Origin: Citrifermentans bremense R1
GTDB taxonomy: Bacteria; Desulfobacterota; Desulfuromonadia; Geobacterales; Geobacteraceae
Assembly (NCBI RefSeq): GCF_000426865.1
Contig: NZ_AUGE01000001.1
Span: 310,001-374,000 of the forward strand
Direction of reading: 5' to 3'
Length of the DNA: 64,000 bases
Translations under genes and position numbers: made by a program
The notes under the pieces: generated by a model
The model's input: only the letters and a program-made list of their open reading frames with translations
Told to the model about the DNA's origin: nothing
Database searches by the model: none
Shown here: positions 32,944 to 42,071 of the stretch, one piece after another
How positions within the stretch are numbered: the stretch's first letter is position 1
Layout: every line of letters begins with the position of its first letter

Positions 32944-33519
32944 TCACGCCGTAGCGGCTCCTCCGCGCAGCGCGGCCATATTGACTTCCTCCCCCTTGCC
33001 GCGGGATATCTCCCTGACCACACCCTCGACGACCTCCGCGTCGATGGGGAGCCCCTTCATGACCGAGCCGACCATGACCATGTTCACCGCCTTGGCGTTT
33101 CCGGCCTGCTGCGCCACCTGCAGCGCATCTATCGCCCGGGCGCCGGGGCAGGCCGCGGCTATCCGCTGCGGGACGTCGCCGGGATAGGTGGCAAGACCCG
33201 CCGCCACGGTGCTCGGGTTGATGCACGCCTTGTTGTAGACAAGTTTCCCGCCGGGTTTCAGGTAGTGCAGGTAGCGCAGCGCCTCCAAAGGCTCGAAGGA
33301 GATGAGGATGTCGGCAGTCCCCGGAAGCACCACCGGCGAGTGCACCTTGGCGCCGATGCGGACGAAGGAGATGACGCTCCCCCCCCGCTGGGCCATGCCG
33401 TGAACCTCGTTTTGCTTTACGTCCATGCGGCTTGCCAGGGCGCTTTCGGCCAGCACCTTGGAGGCCATCAGCACCCCCTGCCCCCCTACCCCGGCGATGA
33501 CGATGTTAAATGCTTTCAT
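32944..33519 (-). CDS. iorB: Indolepyruvate:ferredoxin oxidoreductase beta subunit
   Basis: 191 residues, the pyruvate:ferredoxin oxidoreductase gamma-type domain: NIVIAGVGGQGVLMASKVLAE at the start, then NEVHGMAQRGGSVISFVRIG. It pairs with IorA to decarboxylate aryl- or branched 2-oxo acids to acyl-CoA with ferredoxin reduction. Its start overlaps the end of iorA by 14 bases. Confidence 0.92.
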   Translation of the reverse strand: MKAFNIVIAGVGGQGVLMASKVLAESALASRMDVKQNEVHGMAQRGGSVISFVRIGAKVHSPVVLPGTADILISFEPLEALRYLHYLKPGGKLVYNKACINPSTVAAGLATYPGDVPQRIAAACPGARAIDALQVAQQAGNAKAVNMVMVGSVMKGLPIDAEVVEGVVREISRGKGEEVNMAALRGGAATA

Positions 33520-35275
33520 GGCTTCCTCCGCTTGCGACGGTCATGGCGTCGAATTTACAGTGCTGGGTGCAGACCCCGCACCCGTTGCAGATGTTGGGGT
33601 CGATGGCGACCTTCGGCTTGTCTCCGGATCCCTGCAGACCGAGCGCGACGCAGGAGGCCTTGAGGCAGGCACGGCAGCCGGTGCATTTGTCGGCCGATAC
33701 CTGGACCAGCGGCTTTTTCACCCGGTAGCGCAGTATGCAGGGGTTCTTGTCCACGAGGACGTAGGGACCCGGCGTCTCCAGCCCGCGCCTGATGGCGTCC
33801 TCGGTCTCCTTCAGGTTGTAGGAGTTGATCTCGTAGACGTTTTCGATTCCCAGCACCTTCACGAGCGACACCATGTCCACCTCTTTTGCCGGATTGCCCT
33901 GGATCAGTCTCCCGGAACCTGGGTTCTCCTGACCGCCGGTCATGCCGGTGGTGCGGTTGTCCATGATGATGACCAGGGCGTTCCCCGCGTTGTAGGACAT
34001 GCTCAAAAGGCCGGTGATCCCGGAATGAAAGAAGGTGGAGTCGCCGATGACGGCAACCGGTTTCTCGGTCCTGCCGGCGATCTCGTTCACCTTGGCGATG
34101 CCGTGGGCTGCGCTGATGCTCGCCCCCATGCAGATGCAGGTATGCATGGCGCTTAGGGGAGGAAGCGCGCCCAGGGTGTAGCAGCCGATGTCCCCGGAGA
34201 CGAAGACCTTCAGCTTGCTCAGGATGGAATAGAGGCCGCGGTGGGCGCAGCCGGGGCAGAAGGTCGGGGGGCGCAAGGGGAGATCGTTCGCCGGCTGCGT
34301 CTTCGCGGAGGTGGCCGGGGCGCCGGCAGCCTCGCGGACGATGTCGGCGCAGACCTCGCCGCAAAGCGAGATGCGGTCCTTGCCGATGTCGACCCGGATC
34401 CCCAGGGCGCGGATCTGCTCCTCGAAGATGGCGTCCATCTCCTCCACCACCATGAGCCGCCCCACCTTGGAGGCGAAGTCGCGGATCTTTTGCTCCGGCA
34501 GCGGGTGCACCAGCCCGAGCTTCAGGAAGGAGGCCTGCGGGAACGCTTCTTTGGCGTGCTGGTAGGAGATGCCGGAGGTGATGATCCCCAGTTCCGGGTC
34601 GTTCATCTCCACCCGGTTAAGCGGAGACTCCTCGGCGAAGGCCTGCAGCTTCAAAAGCCGCTCCTCGACAGCTATGTGCTTGATCTTCCCGAAGTTGGGA
34701 AGCATCACGTACTTGGGCACGTCTTTGGCGAGATCCCCCACCTTCGGCTCCACCTTCCCCTTTTGCTCCACGATCCCCTTGGCGTGGGAGATGCGGGTGG
34801 TGGTGCGCAGCATAACCGGGGTGTCGAAGCGCTCCGAGATCTCGAAACCGGCCCGGACGTAGTCGTAGGCCTCCTGGGAATCGGCGGGATCGAGCATCGG
34901 GATCTTGGCGAACTTCGCGTAGTTGCGGCTGTCCTGCTCGTTCTGGGACGAATGCATCCCCGGGTCGTCGGCCGCCATCAGGATGAGGCCCGCGTTCACC
35001 CCGGTATAGGTGAGGGTCATCAGCGCGTCGGCCGCGACGTTCACCCCCACGTGCTTCATGGTGGCGAGCGCCCTGCCGCCGGCAAGGGAGGCGCCGATGG
35101 CCGATTCCAGCCCGACCTTTTCGTTCGGGGCCCATTCGCAGTACACGTTTCCCAGGCGGGCGACTTCTTCCAGCGTTTCGGTGCTGGGCGTGCCGGGATA
35201 GCCGGAGGCAAAGACGCCGCCGGAATCTTCAAAGCTCAAGGCAATCGCTTCGTTGCCGGAGATTATCTTTTTCAT
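33506..35275 (-). CDS. iorA: Indolepyruvate:ferredoxin oxidoreductase alpha subunit
   Basis: 589 residues. The N-terminal pyrimidine domain begins GNEAIALSFEDSGGVFASGYPGTPSTE. The thiamine-diphosphate-binding domain has CPGCAHRGLYSILSKL and GDIGCYTLG, then GDSTFFHSGITGL. The C-terminal ferredoxin domain has CTGCRACLKASC and CNGCGVCTQHC. It oxidatively decarboxylates 2-oxo acids derived from aromatic amino acids. In this operon it may feed arylacetyl-CoA or similar esters to the ADP-forming synthetase. Confidence 0.93.
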   Translation of the reverse strand: MKKIISGNEAIALSFEDSGGVFASGYPGTPSTETLEEVARLGNVYCEWAPNEKVGLESAIGASLAGGRALATMKHVGVNVAADALMTLTYTGVNAGLILMAADDPGMHSSQNEQDSRNYAKFAKIPMLDPADSQEAYDYVRAGFEISERFDTPVMLRTTTRISHAKGIVEQKGKVEPKVGDLAKDVPKYVMLPNFGKIKHIAVEERLLKLQAFAEESPLNRVEMNDPELGIITSGISYQHAKEAFPQASFLKLGLVHPLPEQKIRDFASKVGRLMVVEEMDAIFEEQIRALGIRVDIGKDRISLCGEVCADIVREAAGAPATSAKTQPANDLPLRPPTFCPGCAHRGLYSILSKLKVFVSGDIGCYTLGALPPLSAMHTCICMGASISAAHGIAKVNEIAGRTEKPVAVIGDSTFFHSGITGLLSMSYNAGNALVIIMDNRTTGMTGGQENPGSGRLIQGNPAKEVDMVSLVKVLGIENVYEINSYNLKETEDAIRRGLETPGPYVLVDKNPCILRYRVKKPLVQVSADKCTGCRACLKASCVALGLQGSGDKPKVAIDPNICNGCGVCTQHCKFDAMTVASGGSHESI

Positions 35276-35359
35276 GGTTGAGGTTCCTTTATCGCGTTGG
35301 CCGTATCGGCTGGCTGTGCGGCGGACGGGCAGGCGGCGTTGCGCCTGCCCGTCCGGTTT

Positions 35360-36697
35360 TTAGATGTACCTGAGCTCCTTCGCCTTCTCGGTCAGCTCGT
35401 CCCGGAACATGGGGTGGGCGACGCTTATCAGCGCCTGGGTGCGCTGGCGGACGCTCTTCGCGTAGAGGTCAGCAGCACCGTATTCGGTCACCAGGTAGCG
35501 CACGTGGTTGCGGCTCGTCACCACGCCGGCCCCGTGCTTCAAAAGCGGCGTGATCTTGCTGACCACGGATCCGTCCCTGAGGGTCGAGGTGCTCGGCATG
35601 GTGATCACCGCGACGCCTCCCTTGGAGCGGGACGCGCCGTAGACGAAATCCATCTGACCGCCGACCGCCGAGTACATCCTGGGGCCGATGCTGTCCGCGC
35701 AGATCTGCCCGGTGAAGTCGACCTCGATGGCGGCGTTCACCGAGACCATGCGCTCGTTTTGCGCCACCACGAAGGGGTCGTTCACGTACTCGGTGCGGCG
35801 CAGCTCGATCATCGGGTTGTTGTGCGCCCAGTCGTAGAGACGCTTGGTCCCAAGGAGGAAGCCGCAGACGATCTTGCCCGGGTGCAGGGTCTTCCTGGAG
35901 CAGTTGACGACGCCGGCCTCCACCAAATCGATGACGCCGTCGGATATCAGTTCGGAATGGATGCCCAGGTCCTTCTTGCTGAACAGGTGCTTCAAGACCG
36001 CGTCGGGAATGGCGCCTATGCCGAGCTGCATGGTGGCGCCGTCGGGGATGAGGCTGGAGATGTGCCCCGCTATCTGCTCGACGATCTCGGGGTCTCCCTC
36101 CTCCGCCATGTGCCTTTCGGTCAGGGGCGCATCCACCTCGACGATGTGGGTCATGCGCGAGACGTGGAAGAAGGTGTCCCCCAGCGTGCGCGGCATCTTC
36201 TTGTTCACCTGGGCGATGACGATCCGGGCCGACTCGGCCGCCGTCATGGTGAGGCCGGCCTCCCCCCCCAGCGAGCAAAAACCGTTTTCGTCGGGCAAGG
36301 AGACGTTCAAAAGCGCCACGTCCAGCGGGAGATGGCCGTTTTTGAAGAGCAGGGGGAACTCGGAGAGGAGCACCGGGGTGAAGTCGGCGCGCCCCTCGTT
36401 TACCGCCTGGCGGACGTTGGGGCTGATGAACATGGTGTTGACCCGCACGTGCCCCTGCATCTCGGGGGAGACGTAGTCCTGAGGGCAGATGGTGAGCACC
36501 TGGGAGACCTCGACGTCTCGCAGCTCCGGCGCCCGCTTCACCAGCGCTTCCAACAGTTGCATGGGGACGGAGGCGTTGCCGGTCAGGTAGAGACGGTCCC
36601 CGGAGTTGACCGATTTGAGCGCCTCGTCGGCAGTGGTGACGCGCGAGTTGTAGATCTCGCGCCAGTTCTTGATTTCCTTCCAGATCGTTGCAGCCAT
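35360..36697 (-). CDS. Acetyl-CoA hydrolase/transferase-family CoA-transferase
   Basis: 445 residues of the family that includes 4-hydroxybutyrate CoA-transferase and butyryl-CoA:acetate CoA-transferase. GATMQLGIGAIPDAVL and LGIHSELISDG are present, with Glu249 the expected CoA-ester-forming catalytic residue. VYGASRSKGGVAVITMPST is near the C-terminus. It moves CoA between acyl groups, using acetyl-CoA or the pathway product as donor. AAAGGAGG precedes the start. Confidence 0.88.
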   Translation of the reverse strand: MAATIWKEIKNWREIYNSRVTTADEALKSVNSGDRLYLTGNASVPMQLLEALVKRAPELRDVEVSQVLTICPQDYVSPEMQGHVRVNTMFISPNVRQAVNEGRADFTPVLLSEFPLLFKNGHLPLDVALLNVSLPDENGFCSLGGEAGLTMTAAESARIVIAQVNKKMPRTLGDTFFHVSRMTHIVEVDAPLTERHMAEEGDPEIVEQIAGHISSLIPDGATMQLGIGAIPDAVLKHLFSKKDLGIHSELISDGVIDLVEAGVVNCSRKTLHPGKIVCGFLLGTKRLYDWAHNNPMIELRRTEYVNDPFVVAQNERMVSVNAAIEVDFTGQICADSIGPRMYSAVGGQMDFVYGASRSKGGVAVITMPSTSTLRDGSVVSKITPLLKHGAGVVTSRNHVRYLVTEYGAADLYAKSVRQRTQALISVAHPMFRDELTEKAKELRYI

Positions 36698-36818
36698 GCC
36701 TATCCCTCCTTTTTCGGTTACCGATTAGCCGCTGATCCCGCCTGCGGCGTTGTTTTGTCCATGAGAAAGCACACCTCCCCCTCCGGGGGCGGGAACGCCT
36801 GGGCTAAGTGATCCCCTT

Positions 36819-37685
36819 TCAGCTCGCCGGGTACTCGTAGAACCCTCGTCCCGCTTTTCGGCCCAGGTAGCCCGCCTTGATCATGTTGCGCAAGAGCCCC
36901 GGGGGGGCGAAGCGCTCCTGCTTCAGGTACTCGTGGAAGATGTTGGTGACGTGGTAGCCGATGTCGACCCCGGCGAAGTCCTGGAATTCGAGCGGCCCCA
37001 TGGGCATGTTGCAGCCGAGCTTCATGGCGGTGTCGATGTCCTCGGCAGACGCCACCCCTTCTTCGAGCAGCCGGACCGCGTCGATGATGTAGGGGACGAA
37101 GAGGCGGTTCACCACGAAACCCGGCGTGTCCTTGCAGGTGATGGAGGTCTTGCCGAGCGCTTTGGACATGGCGAGGGCGAGGTTCTTGGTCGCCTCAGCC
37201 GTCTGCAGCGCGGGAATCACCTCGACCAGCTTCATCACCGGCACCGGGTTGAAGAAGTGCATTCCGACGAAATTCGCCGGATTTTTCACCAGGGCCGCCA
37301 TCTCGGTGATGGAGATGGAAGAGGTGTTGGTGGCGTAGATGGTGTCGTCGCCGCAGACCGCGTCGAGTTTGGCGAAGAGTTCCTTCTTCACCCCGATGTC
37401 CTCGAACACCGCCTCGAAGATGAAGGGAATCCCTTTGAAGCTCGCCACATCGGTGGAGAAACTGATCCGCCCCAGGGTCTCCTCCATCTGGGCTTCCGTC
37501 ATGCTCCCCTTCTTGACGATCCGCTCCAGGCTCTTGACGATGGTCTTTCTGGCGCGGTCGCACGCCCCCTCGCCGGTGTCCACCACCTGCACCTTGAGCC
37601 CCGCCATCGCCGCCACCTGGGCGATTCCCGCCCCCATGCTGCCGGCGCCCGCCATTCCCACTGTCCTGATATCCTCGAAGTTCAT
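36819..37685 (-). CDS. hbd: 3-Hydroxybutyryl-CoA dehydrogenase
   Basis: 288 residues. The N-terminal NAD-binding domain shows VGMAGAGSMGAGIAQVAAMAG and the catalytic histidine lies in GMHFFNPVPVMKLVE (about residue 142). The C-terminal dimerisation domain shows DTPGFVVNRLFVPYI and MGPLEFQDFAGVDIG. It oxidises (S)-3-hydroxyacyl-CoA to 3-oxoacyl-CoA. AAAAAGGAGG precedes the start. Confidence 0.93.
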   Translation of the reverse strand: MNFEDIRTVGMAGAGSMGAGIAQVAAMAGLKVQVVDTGEGACDRARKTIVKSLERIVKKGSMTEAQMEETLGRISFSTDVASFKGIPFIFEAVFEDIGVKKELFAKLDAVCGDDTIYATNTSSISITEMAALVKNPANFVGMHFFNPVPVMKLVEVIPALQTAEATKNLALAMSKALGKTSITCKDTPGFVVNRLFVPYIIDAVRLLEEGVASAEDIDTAMKLGCNMPMGPLEFQDFAGVDIGYHVTNIFHEYLKQERFAPPGLLRNMIKAGYLGRKAGRGFYEYPAS

Positions 37686-37744
37686 GCGTATCCTCCTTTT
37701 TGCAATCGTGGTGAGCTGTCTCGATATCGAAAGTCGCGTGGACG

Positions 37745-38527
37745 CTATCTGCTTAAAAAGTTTGGTTTTCTCTTCTCGCCGAAGGCGGTGAGCCCTTCCT
37801 TCGCGTCGTGGGTGAGCAGGTTCGCCAGGCCGTATTTGCGCTCAACCGCCAGCGCCTGCTCCATGGGGAGGTCCACCGCTTCGTTGACCGCCACCTTGAT
37901 GAAGCCGAGCGCCTTGCCGGCGCCGGAGGCAAGGCGGTGGGCGAATTCCATCACCTCGTCGAGGAAGCTCTCAGCCGGGATCACCCGGTCCACGAGCCCA
38001 ATGGCGAGCGCCTCATCGGGCCCCATCACCTTGCCCCACAAAAGGATGTCTTTCGCCTTGGCAAGCCCCACCAGGCGCGGCAGCCGCTGGGTCCCCCCCG
38101 CGCCCGGCACGATGCCGAGCCCCGCCTCCGGAAGGCCGATCAACGCCTTCCCTGCCGCCATGAAGCGGTAGTCGCACGCCATGGCGAGTTCGCACCCCCC
38201 TCCCAGGGCATGGCCGTTGATGGCGGCGATGACCACCTTCTTCATCCGGTCGAGGGTGTTGTTGGCGTCCTGCAAAAGCTTCGAGAAGGCCTCGGATTCG
38301 GCCTGCCCCATGGCGGACATCTCCTTGATGTCGGCGCCGGCGATGAAAGCCTTCTCCAGCGCGCTGGTGATGACCACCACGTTCACGTCGTCCATCCCCT
38401 CCGCCTCGGTGAAGGCCTTGAGCAGCTCCTCGCCGAAGCCGCGACTGAGCGGGTTGGTGGGGGGACGGTTCAAGCTGATGGTGAGGACCCGGTCTTCCCG
38501 GTTCATATTGAGGAACTGATAGCCCAT
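37745..38527 (-). CDS. Enoyl-CoA hydratase/isomerase family protein
   Basis: 260 residues of the crotonase fold. The oxyanion-hole segments are KAFIAGADIKEM (about 66) and INGHALGGGCELAMACD (about 105), and the catalytic glutamate lies in GLPEAGLGIVPGAGGTQRL. It hydrates 2-enoyl-CoA to 3-hydroxyacyl-CoA, the step before the neighbouring dehydrogenase. The start was set at MGYQFLNM after GGGAGCG; a longer frame would run into a REP palindrome. Confidence 0.9.
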   Translation of the reverse strand: MGYQFLNMNREDRVLTISLNRPPTNPLSRGFGEELLKAFTEAEGMDDVNVVVITSALEKAFIAGADIKEMSAMGQAESEAFSKLLQDANNTLDRMKKVVIAAINGHALGGGCELAMACDYRFMAAGKALIGLPEAGLGIVPGAGGTQRLPRLVGLAKAKDILLWGKVMGPDEALAIGLVDRVIPAESFLDEVMEFAHRLASGAGKALGFIKVAVNEAVDLPMEQALAVERKYGLANLLTHDAKEGLTAFGEKRKPNFLSR

Positions 38528-38575
38528 GGTTTCGCTCCCTTTGAAAATGGTTGATGGCTTCGGGCGGGGGCGGAA

Positions 38576-38603
38576 GGGACTGGCTCCGTAGGTGCCTGTC
38601 CCT
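38576..38603. repeat. REP-like palindrome, family A copy 7
   Basis: GGGACTGGCTCCGTAGGTGCCTGTCCCT in the 217-base gap between the thiolase and hydratase genes; a G/C-rich inverted sequence follows near 38690. Confidence 0.75.
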
Positions 38604-38744
38604 CTGGCGGAACGCTCCATTCCGCCCAGCCAGCTCACCCGCCCGCTGGATACCAGGATTATGTTGACCCTTGTGGCGTCTGTCTCCCCTCCCCCACAGG
38701 GGGAGGGGACGCGAGGCTCCCCGGAATTCCCTGAAGAACCTTTT

Positions 38745-39935
38745 CTAATTGACCTTCAAAACGAGTGACGCCGCGGTGTCGCCTGCCGCGCAGCCGGAGA
38801 AGAGGAGGTAGCCTCCCCCCTTCTGGGCAAGTTCCTCGATCCCCTCGACGATGAGCCTCGCTCCGGTGGCGGCCTGCGGATGGCCGAAGATGAGCGAGGA
38901 GCCGTAGTTGTTCATGTTGTCGAGATCGAGCCCCATCACCTTGGCCATGACGATGTCGTTCGCGGCGAAGGGGTTGTGGGTCTTCACCGCGCCCAGGTCG
39001 GATGCCTTGATCCCCGCCTCGGCGAGCGCCATCTGCGCCGACGGGGCCACGGCCGCGGCCATGTGCGCCTTCTTGGTCCGGGCGAATCCGAAGGAGAGCA
39101 ACTGCACCTCGACGCCGGGGTCCGCGGAAAGCTCCCTCGCCTTCTCCCGCGTGGTGACGCAGATCCCCGCGTTGCCGTCGGCCGGGTGGGTCTGGGCGCC
39201 GAAGGTGTGCACGCCGCCGGGGAGGACCGGGTTCAGGGAGGCAAGCCCTTCCCTGGTGCTGGTGACCACCCCCTCGTCCGCCTCCAGGAGGATGGATTTC
39301 TTCTTGGAGAGCTGCACCTGGGCCGGGAACAGATACCTCTTCTGGAACTCGCGGTCGTTGGCGAGGGAATCGAGGTACTGCTCCTGGCGCCTTAGCGTGA
39401 GTGCGTCGCACTCCTCCCGGGTCACCCCGTACTCCTTGGCCACGTTTTCCGCGGTCTGGATCATGGCGTCGCCGGCCCAGGGGTCCCTGCCGAAGTTGTC
39501 CATGACCCAGTCCTCGGCGATCTGCTGGCCGCCGGGGCCCGCGGGGTTGGGCCAGGCGGCGTGGGGGCCGTTGGAGAGGCGGTCGGCCATGAGGCACCAG
39601 CTGTTCTCGAACATCCCGGTCTCCACCCCCATACCCGCCTGATAGATGGAAAAGGTGGAGGTGGAGCAGGCCTGGCTCACCAGGATGCCGGGGGTGGCTT
39701 CGGCCCCCATCAGCGCCGCGGCCCACGGCCCGCTGTAGAACCACTGCTTCTGGTACACGGTGCTCCCCACCAGCAGGTACTCGATGCTCTTGGGGTCCCA
39801 CCCCTTGCTCTCGAAAAACCTCTTGGAAGTGGCGGCGCCAAAGACGATGGAGTGTTCGTTGGCGAGGGTCCCCTGCCACTTGGCGAAGGGGGTGCTGTAG
39901 TAACCGCGGTAGGGTATGTACGCTTTCTTAAGCAT
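38745..39935 (-). CDS. Thiolase-family acyl-CoA acyltransferase
   Basis: 396 residues. The acyl-accepting cysteine is Cys90 in SQACSTSTFS, and the C-terminal active-site motifs are GHPQAATGAR and GCAAGDTAASLVL. The usual NEAFA loop reads HNPFA, putting histidine where classical thiolases have asparagine, as in SCP2-type thiolases. It probably cleaves a 3-oxoacyl-CoA with CoA as the last step of the beta-oxidation module, though condensation or an unusual acyl group cannot be excluded. AGGAGG precedes the start. Confidence 0.85.
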   Translation of the reverse strand: MLKKAYIPYRGYYSTPFAKWQGTLANEHSIVFGAATSKRFFESKGWDPKSIEYLLVGSTVYQKQWFYSGPWAAALMGAEATPGILVSQACSTSTFSIYQAGMGVETGMFENSWCLMADRLSNGPHAAWPNPAGPGGQQIAEDWVMDNFGRDPWAGDAMIQTAENVAKEYGVTREECDALTLRRQEQYLDSLANDREFQKRYLFPAQVQLSKKKSILLEADEGVVTSTREGLASLNPVLPGGVHTFGAQTHPADGNAGICVTTREKARELSADPGVEVQLLSFGFARTKKAHMAAAVAPSAQMALAEAGIKASDLGAVKTHNPFAANDIVMAKVMGLDLDNMNNYGSSLIFGHPQAATGARLIVEGIEELAQKGGGYLLFSGCAAGDTAASLVLKVN

Positions 39936-39977
39936 CGAAGTTCCTCCTGTTGGTTTATTGTTGGCCGTCGGTGCGGA

Positions 39978-42071
39978 TCAGATCCTGATCCTGCCGTCGA
40001 CGGCAAAGGCCCCTTTTTCAAACGCCATGACCGGGTTCAGGTCCATCTCGCGGATCATGGGGAGATCGCTCAAAAGCTGGGAGACGCGCTCGATCAACTC
40101 GGTGACCGCCTCCCGGTCGATACCCTTCTCGCCGCGCACGCCGTTAAGGAGCGCCGCGGTCTTGATGGAGGAAAGCATCTCCCCCGCCTCCACCCGGGTC
40201 ACCGGGGAAATCTTGAAGGAGACGTCCTTCAGCACCTCCACGTAGATCCCCCCCAGGCCGAACATCACCAGGTGCCCGAGCCCGGGCTGTTCGGTGGCGC
40301 CGACGATCAGCTCGCGCCCCCCGGGGAGGAATTTCTGCACCAGGAACCTGAGTTTCCCGAAGCTCGAAAGCTGCTCCTGCATCGACTCGACCGCGGCGGC
40401 GACGGCGGCTCCGTCCTTCAGGTTGACGGCCACCCCCCCCATGTCGCTTTTGTGGTCGATCTCCTCGCAGTCGACCTTCACCACCACCGGGTAGCCGACC
40501 GCTTCCGCCGCGGCGGCCGCCTCGGCGGCGCTTCCCGCCATCCGCCACGGCGCCACCGGGATGCCGTAGGCCTCGAAGATGGAATAGACGTCGGTCGCGG
40601 AGAGTACCTGGCGCCCCTCCTTGCGCGCCTGGTCGACGACCGCCTGGGCCCGCGCCGCATCCACGCCGCCGCGCTTTTCCGGGCGGCCGATGTCGCGCCG
40701 GCGCAGGCGCCCGTACTGGGCCAGCGCCCCCAGGGCCTTGGCGGCGTCCGAGGGGTTCGCGTAGATCGGCACCCCACCTTCTTTGAGGATGTCCCTCGTT
40801 TTCCGGAAACGCTCCTGGCTCAGGTCGGTCATGAAGTTGCAGACGATCGGCTTTTTGGCCAGCCGGTTCACCTCCACTATCTGCCGGGCCACCTCGTCTG
40901 TGTCGGTGAAGGGGGCGGTGACGAAGTTGATGAAGATGCTGTCAATCCCCTCCTCGGAAAGGAACAGGTCGAGCGCGCCGCGAAACTGCGCCCCGCCTGC
41001 CGTCGCCACCACGTCGATCGGGTTCTCCAGGGCCGCCTCCGGGAGCTGGCTCGGCCTCAAGCGCTCGATGGACTCCGCGGAGAGTTTCGGTACGTCCAGC
41101 CCGCAGGAGACCAGGACGTCCGTGGCTATGACGGCCGGTCCGCCGGTGTTGGTGATGATCCCCACCCGGTTCCCCTTGGGTATCGGCTGGGTGGCGAAGG
41201 CCATGGCGGCTCTGGCCATCTCCCCCTCGTCGATGAAGGAGAGGATGCCGGTCTTCTCGAAGATGAACTCGGTGGCGATGTCGACCCCGGCCAGCGAACC
41301 GGTGTGCGAGGAGGCGGCCTTCGCCCCCTGTTCGGTGCGCCCGGCCTTCATGGCGAGGATCGGTTTCTTCGCCGCGACCTCGCGTGCTACCGCCAGGAAT
41401 TCGCCCGGGTTCGGGAACCCTTCGGTGTAAAGGACCACCGCCTTGGTAGCCTCGTCCTCGCCGTAGTAGCTGAGGATCTCGGTCACGGAGATGTCGCAGG
41501 CGTTGCCGTTGGAGGCGTAGAAACGCTGCCCCACCCCGAGATCCGCGAGCGCCTGCATGATGAGCGCCCCTACGCCGCCGCTCAGCGCCACCACCGAGAC
41601 GTGCCCCGGCTCGGGAAAGGTGAAGGTGAAGTTGCAGTACGCCTTCAGCGCCGGGTCGGAATTGATGATCCCCTGGCAGTTGGGGCCGAAGACCCGCACC
41701 CCGAACTCCTTGCCGCGGCGCAGGAAATCGTCCTGCAGCTGCGCCCCCTCCTCCCCCAGCTCGCAGAAACCGGCCGAGTTGATGATGACCGCCTTGATCC
41801 CCTTCCTGCCGCACTCCTCGATGGTCTGCGGCACGAACTGGCTGGGGATGATGACGTGGGCCAGATCGACTTGGTCGGGAATCTCGTCGAGCGTCTTGTA
41901 GGCCTTAAGGCCGCAGACCTCGGGCGCGTTGGGGTTCAGCGGATAGATCTTCCCGCGGTAGCCGTAGCGCTGCAGGTTGCGGATGATGACGTTCCCTATG
42001 GAGAGTTCCTTGGTGGAGGCGCCGACGATCGCGACGGCCTTGGGCTTGAAAAGTGAATCCAGCATGGTCAT
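39978..42071 (-). CDS. ADP-forming acyl-CoA synthetase, fused alpha-beta
   Basis: 697 residues: CoA-binding domain (about 8-135, AIVGASTKELSIGN), succinyl-CoA-ligase-like domain with the phosphohistidine His256 in ASSHTGSLAG, and C-terminal ATP-grasp domain (from about 470, YPVVVKVDCEEIDHKSDMGGV). It interconverts acyl-CoA, ADP and phosphate with acid, ATP and CoA. Working with IorAB it would recover ATP from aryl- or branched acyl-CoA; in reverse it would activate an acid. The start overlaps the upstream stop by four bases. Confidence 0.92.
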   Translation of the reverse strand: MTMLDSLFKPKAVAIVGASTKELSIGNVIIRNLQRYGYRGKIYPLNPNAPEVCGLKAYKTLDEIPDQVDLAHVIIPSQFVPQTIEECGRKGIKAVIINSAGFCELGEEGAQLQDDFLRRGKEFGVRVFGPNCQGIINSDPALKAYCNFTFTFPEPGHVSVVALSGGVGALIMQALADLGVGQRFYASNGNACDISVTEILSYYGEDEATKAVVLYTEGFPNPGEFLAVAREVAAKKPILAMKAGRTEQGAKAASSHTGSLAGVDIATEFIFEKTGILSFIDEGEMARAAMAFATQPIPKGNRVGIITNTGGPAVIATDVLVSCGLDVPKLSAESIERLRPSQLPEAALENPIDVVATAGGAQFRGALDLFLSEEGIDSIFINFVTAPFTDTDEVARQIVEVNRLAKKPIVCNFMTDLSQERFRKTRDILKEGGVPIYANPSDAAKALGALAQYGRLRRRDIGRPEKRGGVDAARAQAVVDQARKEGRQVLSATDVYSIFEAYGIPVAPWRMAGSAAEAAAAAEAVGYPVVVKVDCEEIDHKSDMGGVAVNLKDGAAVAAAVESMQEQLSSFGKLRFLVQKFLPGGRELIVGATEQPGLGHLVMFGLGGIYVEVLKDVSFKISPVTRVEAGEMLSSIKTAALLNGVRGEKGIDREAVTELIERVSQLLSDLPMIREMDLNPVMAFEKGAFAVDGRIRI

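Noticed and set aside
39561-42056. Plus-strand open frame of about 830 codons
   Set aside because: Antisense shadow of the ADP-forming acyl-CoA synthetase and thiolase; composition (Val, Gly, His, Asp-rich) is typical of shadow frames.
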